Source: Aporrectodea caliginosa (Eukaryota; Annelida; Clitellata; Crassiclitellata; Lumbricidae). Taken from it: a stretch of 64,000 nucleotides of DNA. The stretch spans positions 695,209-759,208 of the forward strand of contig JACEVL010000061.1 of NCBI GenBank assembly GCA_020284085.1, written 5' to 3'. Below the pieces are notes generated by a model, which searched no databases, was not told where the DNA came from, and worked only from the letters and a program-made list of their open reading frames with translations. Made by a program: the position numbers and the translations under genes. Of this stretch, positions 45,137 to 56,146 are shown piece after piece. The first letter of the stretch is position 1; the number at the start of each line of letters is the position of its first letter.

Positions 45137-46303
45137 ATGTTTGGAAAAATGAAAAGAGCAGATCTGGGAGAGGAATGTGAAAAAAGAGGAATCGACTGGA
45201 ATGGTCTTAATCGAAAGGGAATGATCGAGAAACTGGAGGAGTACGAGAAGGAAGAAGAGAGTGGAGGAGGAACGGAGAACGAAGATACGGGGGGAGACGA
45301 AAGCGGCCGGGATCAGTTGAAGCTCGAACTGATCAGAGCAGAAAAGGAAAAGATCCAGGCAGAGAGAGAAAGGATGGAGACGGAGATGGCGTTGAATCAG
45401 CAAAGGGCGCAATTGGGTCTATCGCAGGCCGCTGCTTCTATGCATGTGACTGATCTACCTAACTCTGTAAACTTCTCTAAACTTCCTTCAATGGCCGACG
45501 GAGAGGATTTAGCGTCGTATTTTCATTCGTTTGAGAAGGTAGCGAGCCTACAAGGCATAGATGCAAGTAAGTGGGCAAGAATACTACCCTCACTTTTGAA
45601 CCCAGCTATTCGGTTGCACTATAACCGACTAAAAACCGAGACTTGTGCAGATTATAAGGAGACAAAGCTCGCCCTTTTAAACGCTTGCAGGATGAATGCG
45701 AAGTTTTATCTAGAAAAATTTAAAGCTATGCGCAGAGTAGGAAAACAATCGTATTCCCAATTGTTAGACCAGTTGCGAGATGTCTTTGGGTATTATCTCG
45801 AATGCAGAGAGATAGACAGTTTAGACGCCCTTGTTGATGACATACTGATGGAACGAGTTAAGGAAACTTTGCCGGCAGATGCCAAATATTTTGTTGAAGC
45901 ACGAAGGCCTAAGAATGCAGCAGAGTTAGTTAACTTTGCAGACATTCAATTTGATTGTGCAAGCGAAGCCAGGAAACTTGCTCAGAACGATCATAAATTC
46001 AGGCCACACAATGCAGACACGAGAGACAGCCAGTGGGGGGGTAAGGCGCCCTTCAGTAGAGAACCCGCATGGAATAAAACTAATGATGGTGCCAGCACAA
46101 GGCACATGCAAACAAGGTATGGGCAACCAGATCAAGGTGCTAGAGCAGAGTACGGAGCCCAGTCCTACAATCATTACAATAGCAGGTTCCATCCACAAGA
46201 GCACCCACAAGTGAATTTGTACGGCCAAAGGGAATTTGTGGCAAAGTTATCGAGTATCAGAAACGTTTTTTGGTCCCAGTTACTGTTAACGGAGTTCTTG
46301 TAG
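45137..46303 (+). CDS. Gag-like capsid protein of the LTR element
   Basis: 388 codons from ATG 45137. Residues about 5-35 (ADLGEECEKRGIDWNGLNRK) resemble a SAP-type helix-extension-helix. Residues 40-60 are acidic and 60-100 are a strongly charged probable coiled coil (LKLELIRAEKEKIQAERERM). Residues about 110-290 look like a retrotransposon capsid region (ADGEDLASYFHSFEKVA, KFYLEKFKAMRR). The C-terminal 90 residues are polar and rich in H, Q, N and Y, without a CCHC zinc knuckle. It would assemble RNA-containing particles in the cytoplasm. The frame is intact. It overlaps the next ORF by about 34 bases in the -1 frame. Confidence 0.8.
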   Translation: MFGKMKRADLGEECEKRGIDWNGLNRKGMIEKLEEYEKEEESGGGTENEDTGGDESGRDQLKLELIRAEKEKIQAERERMETEMALNQQRAQLGLSQAAASMHVTDLPNSVNFSKLPSMADGEDLASYFHSFEKVASLQGIDASKWARILPSLLNPAIRLHYNRLKTETCADYKETKLALLNACRMNAKFYLEKFKAMRRVGKQSYSQLLDQLRDVFGYYLECREIDSLDALVDDILMERVKETLPADAKYFVEARRPKNAAELVNFADIQFDCASEARKLAQNDHKFRPHNADTRDSQWGGKAPFSREPAWNKTNDGASTRHMQTRYGQPDQGARAEYGAQSYNHYNSRFHPQEHPQVNLYGQREFVAKLSSIRNVFWSQLLLTEFL

Positions 46304-47565
46304 AATCTTTAAGAGATTCAGGGTCACACGTGACCCTTATTAATTCTGACATTTTACCGAGCAAGCCATCTGCCATGGAAAATCCACTAAGAATTCAATG
46401 TGCTTTTGGGTTAATCAAGTGTTTTTCCACGTGCGAAATTGAAATCTCTTCGCCAAAATTTGGGACAGATCGCAAGGTTAGAGTACAAGCAGCAGTTGTC
46501 AAAGGGCTGGGGGTGGGGATGATTTTGGGAAGCGATATTTTTGCAAACAACCCTGGTCTGATAGATCCGGTAGGGACACGACAAGACGCAAGACCAAACA
46601 ACGTTCCGCAGACACACACAGCCGCGAGGGGAATTAATTACAGCAGAAATATTCGAGAGCGCAAGGGGGAAGTAAACCCGACCGACAGCAGCGCACTCAG
46701 TTACCTATCCCGGGACAGAGGAAACCCAGAGACCCAAGACGGAAGGCGAAACGAATGCCAGAAATTGACGCTAATTAATGACAGCTCGAGTTCAAAAGAC
46801 GAGGCGATACTGGGACCGGACGTCGTAAATGACCTTAACGACATTAATGACCCGACGGGGCAGTCTACCGACGTGGAACAGAGAGAAGTATATGACCGCC
46901 TGCAAAGTAACTCGACACCACAGATCGCGGGTGATGATGCGCCGGTCACATCTGGAACTAATGGAATCCAACCCGAGTCTGTTGAAGAAGCCGATAACGT
47001 CGGAAACGAAATAATTAATGAAGTGCCTGGAGCTTTGAAGAAGGCACAGCGGAACATGTCTACGCTGTCCGACCTAGGAACACCTGGAGTGAAAGGAGAT
47101 GACAAGCATATAGCAGACAACGGTCGCTTCTGTAGGCTAGGTCAGTTGCCAAGAGCCGAAGTCGGAGCAAATGTGCAGAATCAATTACCGTTAAACGTAG
47201 CACCTAGAAAGAGGGCTTTTGAATTGGCGCACGACTATACTTGGACGGGTTTCAGAGGTGCAGAAGCAAACAAGACCAAGGACTATGGCAAACCAGATGC
47301 GAAAAGATATCGTAAGCCACAAGAGCCAAAGGGACCAAAGATTAAGCTGAGGCATAGAGGAGATGCTTTAGACTGGCGGAGGCCAGCCAAAGGAGTTTAT
47401 TGGAACATGACTATAGCAAGAGATAGTGATATGGTTGATAACGAGAATAGGAAAGAAGAGGAGTCATGGAGGAAGAGAAGGTGGGCTTCGGCAATCCAGC
47501 AAAATGACTTGGGAATTAATCCTATACCGGGGATGCACAAATGCTATGGCAGATGGATTGTCTAG
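46270..47565 (+). CDS. Retropepsin-like protein of the LTR element, -1 frame relative to Gag
   Basis: Open in the frame one base back from Gag; the frame extends upstream of 46270 without an ATG (the codon at 46270 is TTG). A frameshift from Gag is the likely route of expression, possibly at the T6 run 46266-46271. Residues 1-105 carry a retropepsin fold signature: VTVNGVLVESLRDSGSHVTL with the active-site DSG, and GMILGSDIF as the second strand motif. The remaining 320 residues are acidic then basic, low in complexity and unrecognised. Reverse transcriptase motifs are absent. Expected role: maturation of Gag. The long tail has no known function and could be a neutral remnant of pol. Confidence 0.65.
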   Translation: MVPVTVNGVLVESLRDSGSHVTLINSDILPSKPSAMENPLRIQCAFGLIKCFSTCEIEISSPKFGTDRKVRVQAAVVKGLGVGMILGSDIFANNPGLIDPVGTRQDARPNNVPQTHTAARGINYSRNIRERKGEVNPTDSSALSYLSRDRGNPETQDGRRNECQKLTLINDSSSSKDEAILGPDVVNDLNDINDPTGQSTDVEQREVYDRLQSNSTPQIAGDDAPVTSGTNGIQPESVEEADNVGNEIINEVPGALKKAQRNMSTLSDLGTPGVKGDDKHIADNGRFCRLGQLPRAEVGANVQNQLPLNVAPRKRAFELAHDYTWTGFRGAEANKTKDYGKPDAKRYRKPQEPKGPKIKLRHRGDALDWRRPAKGVYWNMTIARDSDMVDNENRKEEESWRKRRWASAIQQNDLGINPIPGMHKCYGRWIV

Positions 47566-47903
47566 AGCTTACATGACCAACTAAAACAGAGTCATTAGTA
47601 GATGGTTAGGCATGCGATAGTTCACATAAAGCATTGTCATTAACATGTATATAAAAATGTTTGTCTGCGGAAAAACTACTGGTTTGTTGTATGTTTTCGT
47701 TATTATAGATTCGAGAAATCGATCGATCATGTGTTAGGCAGCCTGATGACGTCACGATTCACGAACAATTCGAAAAAATACCACGACGTCGTTTGTGCTT
47801 ATGTAATCGAGTAGAAACATTAAGAACCAAGAAAGAACACTCCTGAAGCCTTCTTTGCTTGCCGATGCTCAACCTGGAACCATCAGCTTGCGAAGTGGGG
47901 AGT

Positions 47904-48524
47904 TGTAGTGAGATCGGCCACAACTATATTAGTATATATATATATGTTAGTTTACATTTTATTATGAAGTTGCTATTATGAACTTTTAAGATTGCATTAG
48001 TACGAGAAATGACTGACAGCCGACAGACCCAGGGGAGTGGAGGCGAAGGCCACGCCTGTCAAAGGGAGGAAAGGAGAGAAGGCAGAAAGGGGAGCAAGGC
48101 AAGAGGGAACGAACCGCAGAGCGCGGTTGGGGGGCGAAAGCGTTGATTGACAGGCGGCGGCGATAGGGAAGAGAGGGAAAAGCGGAAGAGGAAACATTCT
48201 GCGGGCGGATTCGGAGAGTGGAGGATATAGGAAGAGGAGAGCAGGATCGGAGGACTGCGACGGCGGACCTTTGAACGAAGACCTGACTCCGACGATGAGC
48301 CTATAATATACTGTTCTGTAAATACGTTCTATATAATTATACGTTCTAAATATTGTAAAAGAATTTTCGTCAAATGAAGCGAAGTGTCTCGTCGTGTTTT
48401 TCTGCGTGATTTAACCCACGCCTATACTCAGCCGAAGTCAAGCCTGCGCTCAGCCACATAGCTACATAGTACCGCTACCACCAAGACTGAAAGGATAGTA
48501 CAAGAACAATCGTTTTTCAGTACA
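47904..48524 (+). repeat. 3' LTR
   Basis: Begins TGTAGTGAGATCGGCCAC, ends TTTTTCAGTACA, followed by GTAGG. About 100 bp shorter than the 5' LTR, mostly because the satellite-like segments are absent. The purine-rich stretch GGGAGGAAAGGAGAGAAGGC is present in both. Confidence 0.9.
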
Positions 48525-48539
48525 GTAGGGTTTTGACGC

Positions 48540-49110
48540 TCGAACTTATTTATTTATTTAGCGTTTGCAGTTCGCGCCAAGCCAGCGCACAGCATCGTCA
48601 TCAGCAATACCGGTATGCAAAGCGGACAGTCCACCAGGAAAACCAGTTATTCTGCAGTCATTAACGATGTGAGCCATTGTCTGTATATCTCCGCAGGTGC
48701 AGAGAGGGTTCGAGGCCTGCTTCCACCGGACTTGGTTTTGCCGCACAGCGGCCCTGACCAGTTCTGAATCGATTTAGCGTCGTCCAGAGTCGGCGAGGTA
48801 GGTTGTGGCCGGGAGGCCAGACAGATGGCACGGCAATGAGGGAATGGTTTACAACGTCAGCTGTTGACCATTCTGCACTCCAAGCCGAAGTAGCTGTCAT
48901 GTCCTCGGGTGGCGGGTCCAACCAAATGGGCCGTCTCGAGGGGAGACGCACAGCCGGGTGAAATAGGATGTCGTCGTGTAGTGGTAGGCTGTCTTTAGAG
49001 CGGACTTTGCTAAGTTGTTTTGCCGTAGCCTCCAACCTTCTGAGGTGAGGAGGGGAGATGTTACTTAGGACCGGGAGCCACGGCAGCGGGGTGGGTCGGA
49101 GAACTATCAA
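48540..49110 (-). pseudogene. LINE ORF2 C-terminal fragment (jockey-like), one frameshift
   Basis: Minus strand: LPWLPVLSNISPPHLRRLEA, LPSRRPIWLDPPPEDM, then LPRRLWTTLNRFRTGQGRCAA. The match then shifts frame to WKQASNPLCTCGDIQTMAHI and VNDCRITGFPGGLSALH, ending at 48558. This is the conserved C-terminal tail of a widespread invertebrate LINE group. The shift is near 48735. It sits immediately downstream of the LTR element. Confidence 0.85.
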
Positions 49111-49516
49111 CGCTCAACTATCAACGTCGATCACCTTCATCGGAAACGCTACGGAATCGAAGTTAAGTTTGTCGCGATCGGCCTGATACTTGTTAGGGCG
49201 ATGCGCGCGTTCCGTTCTATGGAGCAGACAGAATCATCGCCCAATCGACGCAGCGTCGATTGTTTCGCACGTTGATGAGTGCACGCGAGATACATACTTT
49301 GGCATGGGGAGGAAGTAGCTCCTAGCACCACCAAGACCTACCGCTACGACCCGTTTCACTTTCCACCCCTTCGTCGTTGTACTCCTCCAGGCAGGTGCCT
49401 TGAAGAGTACAGGTACTTCAGCCTTGGTCGCCTGCACAAGATGTTGAACCCACTGAGGAATGAAGTCGCGGTGTTTCGAATGTAGGTGGTGCCCCTTGCT
49501 ATCGTTAGACTCATTG

Positions 49517-49638
49517 TCAATAGTCAGCTCCAACTTTTCCAACTCAGCAGTACTGTTGGCACCTGCGAGTATGATATAGGTCCCCAACTCGCAAGTGCCA
49601 ACTACTGCTGAGTTGGAAAAGTTGGCGCTGACTATTGA
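49517..49638. repeat. Imperfect foldback, about 52-bp arms
   Basis: 49517-49570 and 49587-49638 are inverted copies (TCAATAGTCAGCTCCAACTT... against its complement) with two mismatches, a 2-nt indel and a 16-nt spacer. Either the head-to-head junction of two repeat copies or a small hairpin element. Confidence 0.85.
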
Positions 49639-49639
49639 T

Positions 49640-49965
49640 CAGCTCTTCGTTGAGAAGTGCCTCAATTCCCGGTTGCCTCGCACTCAAGAACGCCAACGCG
49701 TCTTCCCGTCTCCAGCTGTGGCCAGAAGCCTACTCAAGAAGCCTACTCCTTATAATATATTATATATGATTCCCTCATCATGCAGGCGCAGTTTCTTCGC
49801 TAGGCTACTGTACAATTAGACTTCTCTTTCCCATATAGTTGACTTTTTTGTTCTGCTAACATTAGCGTTTCTTTACTACAATTATTTTATAACTTTTTAT
49901 GTAAAGCGCCGAGCGTTAGTTTGCGTTTTATAAAGAACACACTTACACTTACACTTACTCTAGTT
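49640..49965 (+). mobile_element. Probable retroposon 3' end with (ACTTAC)n tail
   Basis: TTTTTATGTAAAGCGCCGAGCG followed by GCGTTTTATAAAGAACAC and ACTTACACTTACACTTAC resembles the GCGC-TATAAA plus simple tail design of the other LINEs and SINEs here. The coding part upstream is not identifiable. Confidence 0.4.
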
Positions 49966-51319
49966 TAGAGGCACACAGGCAGCAAGATAGGCTGGGAAGC
50001 CGTCAGGCAGGCTAAGGGTTAGACTGGGAAGCAGGCAAGAAGTAAACCAGTGAGAGAAGGAGTCAGAGCTCGGGACTGAGGCGGAAAGAGAGAGCGGGGT
50101 AAAGGCAGATATATCGACTGGAAGGCACAGCTAGCGGAGAGCGGCAGAGGATTTCCTCAAAGGATACATTTTGCAGAATTAATGATTATATGCGCGGAAG
50201 AAGCTAGCAAAATATAACACAGAAATCTAGATGCTGTAGAAGTATACTTGCTTCTCGTGAACTCTTCATTGTATAGGACGATAGAATACCTGTAGCCTAG
50301 ATGCCAGAAGTAAACTGATGCCAGCGATTGCCATTCTGCAGCCAGAAGACCTGTTTGGCTGTGGTCGTCGTCTGTGTGCGATCATCGGAGACTCCTTCGT
50401 TTTTCTGTCTCTTTTGCCTTCGTCGTAATACCTTCTTGCTTCCTTTGTTCTAGCTCAGACACAAACAATTTTATTTTATTTTATACGTTTTTTATCATTG
50501 CATTTATCAGGGGCATACAAGCACAGTCAATGAGTCTAAATCTGAGGCGCAAGGGTATTGTTAATTGATAAAGGGCTTCTCCACACCTAAACCGTAGAGT
50601 TCAAATACGCTCGTCATTCACTGCGCTCTGCAACTCCGCCACTGCTTGTATTCTGGCAGTGCCAGTCCCAAGTCTGGAGAAACGAGGAGGGCGACGTTAA
50701 TCATCTTTGTTATGACACCGTGTCGTTAGAGAGCAACTAACCAACTGTGCTCTGCTCAAGGTATAAATTCTGATATAGGGAGAAGACCTTTCGAGGACTG
50801 GATCGAATTTCGTCTTCGTCTCTCCGTTGCAGAGTGAATGTTGATTGTGATCTCATTCAAAGCGATCATCTACTGATGTCTTTGGTGTTATTACAACGAC
50901 ACTATACAGTATGTCAATACATCAGATGAGATGTATGAGGAAAATGTTACTTCAGTGGTATAGACCTAAATAGTTCGCAGCTGTGCGGAGAACTTCCTCC
51001 TCTTACTTCAAATCTGAACTTGCTTCTCTTTCTTACTCCTCTTCTTAGATAGATATGGTGTTCTTCCGCCTCCTGTACTTTTCGTCAAATGAGTTTTAAT
51101 GTTTGTACAACAAAGATCCAGTCTTTAATATTTCAACAACTAAAATAGGCCTAATTGTATATTATTGAGTGGACTGCTATTTACCTGCTTCTCACGGTCA
51201 ACTTCAGCGACGTTTCTTCTCTGCATAGTTTCACTCTGAAACAATGAATTAAAAATTGCCTACATATAAATGAATCATGTATTGTATGTAATTATTTACA
51301 TACGTAGGCCTATGTATGT

Positions 51320-51520
51320 TTGCTTGTAGGCAAGGTGGGACAATTTCCACCAAGCACTTCCGCATGAAAATTAGAATCTTAAATTCGATGCGTTGAGGGA
51401 TAGGCAGCCAATGCAAGGTATCGCGCATGTAGGCCTAGGTAGCCATGTGGCCAAATGTCGGGAAATTGTCATCAATCAAGCGAGCAGAAGCATTAAGAAC
51501 GTAATGTAATTTCAGAGAGC
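51320..51520 (-). pseudogene. LINE RT C-terminal fragment inside X6
   Basis: Minus strand: NASARLIDDNFPTFGHMAT, a stop, then AYMRDTLHWLPIPQRIEFKI and KCLVEIVPPCLQAN. This is the ARLI...YMRD-LHWLP block of CR1-like LINEs, broken by at least one stop. Confidence 0.75.
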
Positions 51521-51626
51521 CCAGACCAGAATAGATAGCATGCATGTGCATTGTGCATGCATTCATAAGCAAGTGGTCTACGCATGAATGCATGCACGAT
51601 ACGCACGTATGCAACAATGCATAGGC

Positions 51627-51908
51627 CTAATTATACGAATGAATGAATGCATGGAGGAGGAGGGTGAAATTGTGTGCCCTTTGTCGGAAGTTATATAAAG
51701 GTTCACGTTGCACTGGGCAGAGGCCACGGAGAACATGAAGCTCATTATTCTGGACGGCATTAAACAGAGCGTCGTCTGCCGCTTGTGCTAATGTTTCAGC
51801 CGTAAGATCATCGCGTTTTAAGTAACCAGAACGCCTGAGTCTGTTCATGAAGCACTCAAGGCGGGTTTTGTCCCTTCTACTTCTACTTTTGTCCCTTCTA
51901 CGTCTCAT
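51627..51908 (-). pseudogene. LINE-type C-terminal tail inside X6
   Basis: Minus strand open frame with NRLRRSGYLKRDDLTAETLA, QAADDALFNAV and YNFRQRAHNFTL. The LRR-G-LKRDD, DDALF and YN-R-R-HNF words are familiar from the ends of retroelement polyproteins in invertebrate genomes. It is isolated from any RT, hence a fragment. Confidence 0.55.
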
Positions 51909-53019
51909 GACAACTCAGCTGTCAGTATTGCTCAATTTGCTTTGGCGAATAGTTTATATCAAATCATTTTATTTCTGTAACCATCAGAAGAGAAAACGAA
52001 CAATTAAACAATAAGGCAACAGTTTGACATGTAGTTGGCTACATGTTTATAGGCTATAGTTATTTAAACCACTATTAATTCATTATGAATTTATTCGTTG
52101 GAATGTAAATAATGTTATTATCATCGAAATAAACACAGTTATAGGCTACTGACCAGCTCTTCAGTGCACTTAATTTGTCGTCTTTTCCATTCGTCCTCTC
52201 GGTTTCTGTCTTTCGAATATCTTGATAACAACAGATTCTAACACCTTGTTACATCGATCAACTTGACGAACATCTTACGAATAACCTTCGGGCTTGTCAT
52301 TTCAGCAGAAATACGAAGAAAATAAATTTAAAATCAATTTTTCGAACGAATATTTCAAAAGATATCTTCAAATCAACGCCGTCTACATTAAAATTCTGCC
52401 AGCGTTGAGCGTTACTATAGCGACAGATATTACGTCATCGATTTCATTTGTTTTACATGTTGACGTCATCATGCAATTATTAACTAATTCGATTTTTCCG
52501 TCTGACTGCTTTGCTGCAACACTTAATTGCTGCTCGTTCAGCCACATCGTTGTGCAATTATAATTATTATTATTAAGTAAGAAAGTAACTGTGTTCTTTT
52601 TTAAACGCTGGCATGCGCACGGGGCTGTAGGCCTACCGCCTACATTCAAAGTTATACAGTAGGCCTAGTACTCAAATAGTAGCAGAAAAGTAAGTAAATA
52701 ATAATTAAACTAAAAACACTGTGGCCTAGCTGCAGTGTACAAGATCCCATTACCAAACCTCTCGTTTATAACGCGCCTAAACAAAGAGAATCTCGCAATG
52801 AGTAGGGCCTACGTAGGCCTACGCAAGAAACTTAATGTCTACTTAGGGATTCCGAATATCAGCTTCAGGAGACCGTCGTTGACAAATTTACAAGATTTTT
52901 GAATGTTCATTGAAATATAATTGCAATTTAAGTTGCAGTGGGAACCGAGTTTAAAGCCAACGTACGCTGTAGCTAGGCTACCACAGGCCTAGGCCTATAT
53001 GAAATTTTTATTGCACTTG

Positions 53020-53290
53020 TAGTATTGTATTGTACTGTATTTGATCATTTATAAAGCGCTTCTCATAGCATAAGCCTTTCTGAAGCGCTCCCAGTGCGAG
53101 GTAGGCTACTCCGAGAGAAAAAGGTTTTAAGGTGAGAGAAAGAGGTGGAGATGCTACCAGAGGATTGTAGAGGAAGTCTATTCCACAGGGAGGCCTGGGA
53201 GGGACCTATGCATGCAGGGAAAGGATCTGGATTGAGCCATTGTGGTCCTAACACGGGGAACGAGGTCAAGCTGGTCAAAGGATCTGAGAG
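53020..53290 (-). pseudogene. LINE C-terminal end with (AATAC)n-like tail
   Basis: Minus strand: SQASLWNRLPLQSSGSISTS then FSHLKTFFSRSSLPR, stop at 53063, 3' end GAAGCGCTTTATAAATGATC and an AATAC-rich tail to 53020. It corresponds to the L-A-type end that begins every other X copy. Confidence 0.75.
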
Positions 53291-53620
53291 GACGCAATGA
53301 CGTGACAGACCTAGGGGACGGATGTGATGTTAGTATTGTTACTTGTTAGTGATAATATGTTAGTATTCGTATTTAAGTGATGTTAGTATTCGTATTTAAC
53401 AAGGCTGGAAATAAATGTGAATTATCTAATCTAGCAACTTTCGTAGAGCCGCCATAAAACCCACAAAGCATCAAACTTCTAAGCATATAACCTTAGGCTT
53501 TAACCACCAAGCCCGTGCGAAGATGGCAATAGGTCAAGGCCATGCAGATAGAATAACAGTAGACCCCATTCATTTCAAACACTGCATATTAAATAGATAT
53601 TAGGCGGATCTGTCGAGCGT

Positions 53621-54492
53621 TTTCTGTTTCCCATAACACCTCGTTGCTCAAGTGTCTGCTAGGTAGAGCAAAGTGCTTATTATGGCATCATATTTGAAAG
53701 AAATCAAACCAAAAGGATGCAGACAATTTGTGTTTACAATTCTTTCAGTCTTTAACTCTGAAGAGAAATACATGCAAAATTCAGCAGAGGTCAATAAAAC
53801 GCCATCAGGGCCGGCATAGAAAAGCTATTGCTAGATCAATGTTCTAGAAATGCCTTCTCTATTTCCTACATCCATACGATTCTGCCATACAAGATTGTAC
53901 ATCTCTAGTCGATTTCAATTTGTTCATATCCAGAGATTCGCCAGCTTTAATCTTCTTCAGAAGACATGTAGTTTTCATTATAGTTACAATCACGATCCAT
54001 ATTCCTCAAGAAAAGTTAATTTATTTCATCAATGATGCCTGAACTACTTAATGAGAAGCTCTGAATAGAGATGATAACACATGCGTTTCTTTTAAATCTG
54101 ATATAGACCTCATGTTTGAATTGTTTATTCCAACAAAACACTCAACTTATTTACATCAGTGAAAAACAACTAAACGACCATTCACTGTCAACGATAAACA
54201 CAACATACATTTAAACCTTAGTCCGTCGAGGCGTAACACCAGCCAACAGAGCACTCAGCCTCCAACTTCACCAAGACGTCCACCTGATCAATTCCTCAAG
54301 CCTTGATCCCTCTTCTGTGCACTGTAGTATCATTATTCCTATAGATCAAATGCACCAGTAAACTGATCAACATAAACAAATAAATACACACAACTAGGCA
54401 TGTAGGTGCTAGAGGCCTAGCTGCTCACTCAAGGTCCAACAGCCACGAAATACAACAGCTATTCGCAACAGATATTATGGCTATTACAAACA
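53621..54492. other. Intergenic stretch, no supported feature
   Basis: No convincing exon or mobile element. The words ATCATTATTCCTATAGATCA near 54330 recur almost exactly near 58968, so a short dispersed repeat may be present. Confidence 0.4.
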
Positions 54493-54551
54493 GGACAACA
54501 GGAGACTGTACGAGTGTATGGGCCATACACTCGTACAGTCTCCTGTTGTCC
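54493..54551. repeat. Perfect 29-bp-arm palindrome, 1-nt spacer
   Basis: 54493-54521 is the exact reverse complement of 54523-54551. It starts GGACAACAGGAGACTGTACG. Would form a very stable hairpin; no repeat family context is visible. Confidence 0.95.
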
Positions 54552-55353
54552 AAGACACGTTTTCTTCACAGTGAAGGGCAATTGCATTTCTGCAGCAGTT
54601 GACCAGGGCTGGAGCTACTTCTAGCTGCTTATCAGGAGCCTCTTTCGCCGATTGCTAGCACACTTCAGAAGAATTCCCATCTTATGAAAGTTCTAAACAG
54701 TATAATAATATTATTATGGTCAGTTGTTTTAATCTCTAAGAGACAAAACATTCGAAACAGTTGGAAATCACATTCTTGAAACGATAAACAGTAGTTTCAT
54801 ATTTTCATATTATACAATTTTAACACCAAAATGGATCGTATTGAAAATTTCTTTAAATAAATAATATTTCATGTTGTTTTATCAACTGTGTGTAATCAAT
54901 CTATGCCCGTGCACCATATGCTGTTTGACTGCAGTAAGCACAAAAATGTACATCATAGTTTGTTCTGTAAAGACAACACTCTTACACTTCATTACATCTC
55001 TGTACAGTCAGACTGATACTACATTCAAGACAATGACTTTTTCTTATACTAACAGATATATGCAATCAGACAACTGAAAACACAGTTTACTATAAGGCTG
55101 TTTCAAAGGCTAACACATTGAAAGTTAGAGTTGACTTCTCAGATCACAGATTCAAGCTTAACGAAATAAAATTACATACAAAAAAATGGCATCTGCACTT
55201 ACACTGTTCCATATAAGATGGAATCAACTTGGCAATCAAAGACAGTCATAGATAGCAAACGTGATGAAAATAACTCGAACAATAAAGGCAAAAGATAGTC
55301 AAAGAACCCTGAACCAACACATGCTTGCATACAATGCATAGAATAAATCCCAC

Positions 55354-55359
55354 TTTATT
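55354..55359 (-). terminator. Candidate poly(A) signal of the minus-strand gene
   Basis: AATAAA on the minus strand, the first seen downstream of the stop codon at 56359, about 1 kb away. It would give a long 3' UTR covering 55340-56358 with the MITE inside it. No other evidence. Confidence 0.3.
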
Positions 55360-56146
55360 ATCCATCTAGTTTAACTTGCGGGAATCTTGCTTGATTGATT
55401 GATTGCTTGAGCCACAGGCTAAAAAGTCAAATCTTGCGACGACTAATTCGATCACTTACAATCATTCAATCGTCATGAAACTTGGCAGATAGACTCGCCC
55501 TCGCAGACACTTCATTCTATCAAAATTTCAGCTCCCCAAAAAAGGCTAGCTTATAGAATCAGGGACTCAACTTTTCGAATCGGGAATCCCCTTTTCCGAT
55601 ACGCAGCGTTGCCATTGGCCAGCGTTGCCATTGGCCGCAACAAATACGGGTGCGCTGCCTCATTAAACGCATGCTATGTCGTAAAATGAACGCGGACTAT
55701 ATATTTTTAGAGGTAACTGCTTCGTAAGACCCATTATAGGATACTAGATGGATATAGTAAAAACTTTGTTTTTACGGGCTGTATTTTATATCTGTTATAA
55801 TTATTATCAGAACACAACTAGTTAGTATGTGGATAAATACCTTCGATAGCCAACTTTTGACTACGCTACACTACCAAACCAAGAAACAATTATAGCAGTA
55901 AAAATCAGCATTAAATATTTCAAGCACACTTACAAATAGAAATAGCAAATTTCATTTTAACCTATTTGGCAATTAATGCATTGGAGGGAAATTCAGGGCA
56001 GAGGCCAAACAAGCATACATCATATTTCAGTCACAAAATTCCACCAGGAATCACAGAAACAATCATGTGCAGATACAATTAACCTACAAGGTCACTTGAA
56101 TTGTTCACAAATATAAAAAGAAAAGAAGTTAATGACGAAGTATACA

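Larger units (their letters stand above)
43642..48524 (+). mobile_element. Complete non-autonomous LTR retroelement (Gag + retropepsin only)
   Basis: Flanked by GTAGG direct repeats (43637-43641 and 48525-48529), a 5-bp target duplication. LTRs begin TGTA and end TACA. Left LTR 43642-44361 (720 bp), right LTR 47904-48524 (621 bp). A purine tract GCGAAGTGGGGAGT (47890-47903) precedes the right LTR as polypurine tract. The interior codes for a Gag-like protein and a protease-like protein; no reverse transcriptase, RNase H or integrase is present, and 47566-47889 is non-coding. Replication would need enzymes from another element. The superfamily (probably Ty3/Gypsy-like) is inferred only. Confidence 0.9.
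50230..53620 (-). repeat. Repeat X, copy X6 (most diverged)
   Basis: Minus-strand copy. 50250-50580 matches the basic-peptide end of X4, 50760-51260 the middle with the exon-like segment (51235-51185), 52080-52560 the block with GATGACGTCAAC-like and GAAATGAC-like words, and 53390-53540 the outer block. It lacks a long GAT tract. LINE fragments have entered it at 51320-51520, 51627-51908 and 53020-53290. Confidence 0.7.

Noticed and set aside
45926..47120. Antisense open frames opposite Gag and protease
   Set aside because: Shadow frames of the sense ORFs.
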